Below are positions 63,756 through 64,000 of a stretch of 64,000 nt of DNA, piece after piece. The position numbers were made by a program, and so were the translations under genes. Source of the stretch: Devosia faecipullorum (GTDB lineage: Bacteria; Pseudomonadota; Alphaproteobacteria; Rhizobiales; Devosiaceae). Each line of letters starts with the position of its first letter. Position 1 is the stretch's first letter. A model generated the notes under the pieces. It was not told where the DNA came from and did not search any database. It was given only the letters and a program-made list of their open reading frames with translations. Location of the stretch: NCBI RefSeq assembly GCF_015158295.1, contig NZ_JACDXV010000001.1, positions 372,001 through 436,000 on the forward strand. Reading direction: 5' to 3'.

Positions 63756-63831
63756 AGATAAGGGTTTCGAGCAAAATGATCCGCGCCCCGCGAGCGGATT
63801 CGGTAAACGCGAAAGTCGGCCATATCTGGTT

Positions 63832-64000
63832 ATGGAAGTGTTAACAGCCAATAACGGAACGTGCCAAAGCGGCGCAAAACTGCGTCGCCCCGACCAGCAG
63901 CCGGTGGAATGGCGTATCTTCGAGACACCCCTCGAATACGAACAGGCGCTCGCCATGATGGACGAGCGCGTTGCCGCCATTGCCAATGGCGAAGCGCGCG
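63832..64000 (+). CDS. lipB: Lipoyl(octanoyl) transferase LipB, N-terminal part only
   Basis: 56 codons to the window edge, no stop. After a short N-terminal extension from the ATG at 63832 it reads VEWRIFETPLEYEQALAMMD then ERVAAIANGEAR, matching the LipB N-terminus. Transfers octanoyl from acyl carrier protein to lipoyl domains. The rest lies beyond the window. Divergent from the FliN-like gene. Confidence 0.8.
   Translation, partial: MEVLTANNGTCQSGAKLRRPDQQPVEWRIFETPLEYEQALAMMDERVAAIANGEAR

Overview
The window is a stretch of high-G+C chromosome from an alphaproteobacterium, most likely Hyphomicrobiales and perhaps Devosia-like. Four things point there. Two gene orders are typical of the group: recG / sdhE-mfd / glmS / glmU, and uvrA - ssb - gyrA - coaD - two cyclophilins - queA - tgt. 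LexA boxes have the alphaproteobacterial GTTC-N7-GTTC form. There are IalB-, ExoD-, DUF1489- and SdhE-type genes. The three tRNA genes encode their CCA ends, and palindromic intergenic repeats are scattered through the window. Genus is inference. No phage, insertion sequence, rRNA or CRISPR array was seen.

Layout. 1-6.7 kb: the end of an MFS gene cut by the left edge, small envelope or exported proteins, a SleB-type hydrolase, a FliK-like / FlhB-C-like pair and a glycosyltransferase. 6.7-11.8 kb: one minus-strand signalling operon in the order ScfR-like XRE regulator, single-domain response regulator, 77-aa membrane protein, sodium/solute symporter fused to a histidine kinase. 11.9-17.2 kb, divergent from it: a complete Liv-type ABC uptake operon with a perfect palindrome in the shared promoter region. 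17.3-19.7 kb, convergent: pxpB-pxpC-pxpA (5-oxoprolinase). 20.5-21.5 kb: tRNA-Ser(TGA) followed by a lower-G+C HtrL/YibB-like gene. 21.6-25.8 kb: quinone oxidoreductase, TerC, a UbiH-like monooxygenase, an IalB-family protein. 26-35.6 kb: mfd, sdhE, recG, glmS, glmU. 35.7-41.3 kb: membrane proteins, tRNA-Lys(TTT), map, pgi, tgt. 41.4-50.2 kb: exoD, queA, two cyclophilins, coaD, an MFS gene, a tautomerase, gyrA. 50.4-59.2 kb: an MMPL exporter, an exported protein, ssb, an acetate-type CoA-transferase, uvrA. 59.4-64 kb: DUF1489, GST, a 33-aa membrane microprotein, mgtE, a YjbR-like protein, tRNA-Leu(GAG), an orphan FliN-like SpoA protein and the start of lipB at the right edge.

How the genes may work together. 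Most of the window is housekeeping: DNA repair, cell-wall precursors, queuosine, CoA and protein folding. The unusual part is 6.7-11.8 kb. Its sensor kinase is built into a transporter, its response regulator has no output domain, and its transcription factor carries a segment resembling a histidine-kinase phosphoacceptor helix with a histidine at the matching place. A phosphorelay from symporter-kinase through the lone receiver to the DNA-binding protein, controlling the divergent ABC operon, is a testable inference and is the best candidate here for an undescribed system. Other points: predicted LexA boxes upstream of uvrA and in the ssb / CoA-transferase intergenic region; an FNR/FixK-like box before the CoA-transferase; a tRNA-guanine transglycosylase lacking three of four zinc ligands; and a GyrA with Met at the position equivalent to E. 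coli Asp87.
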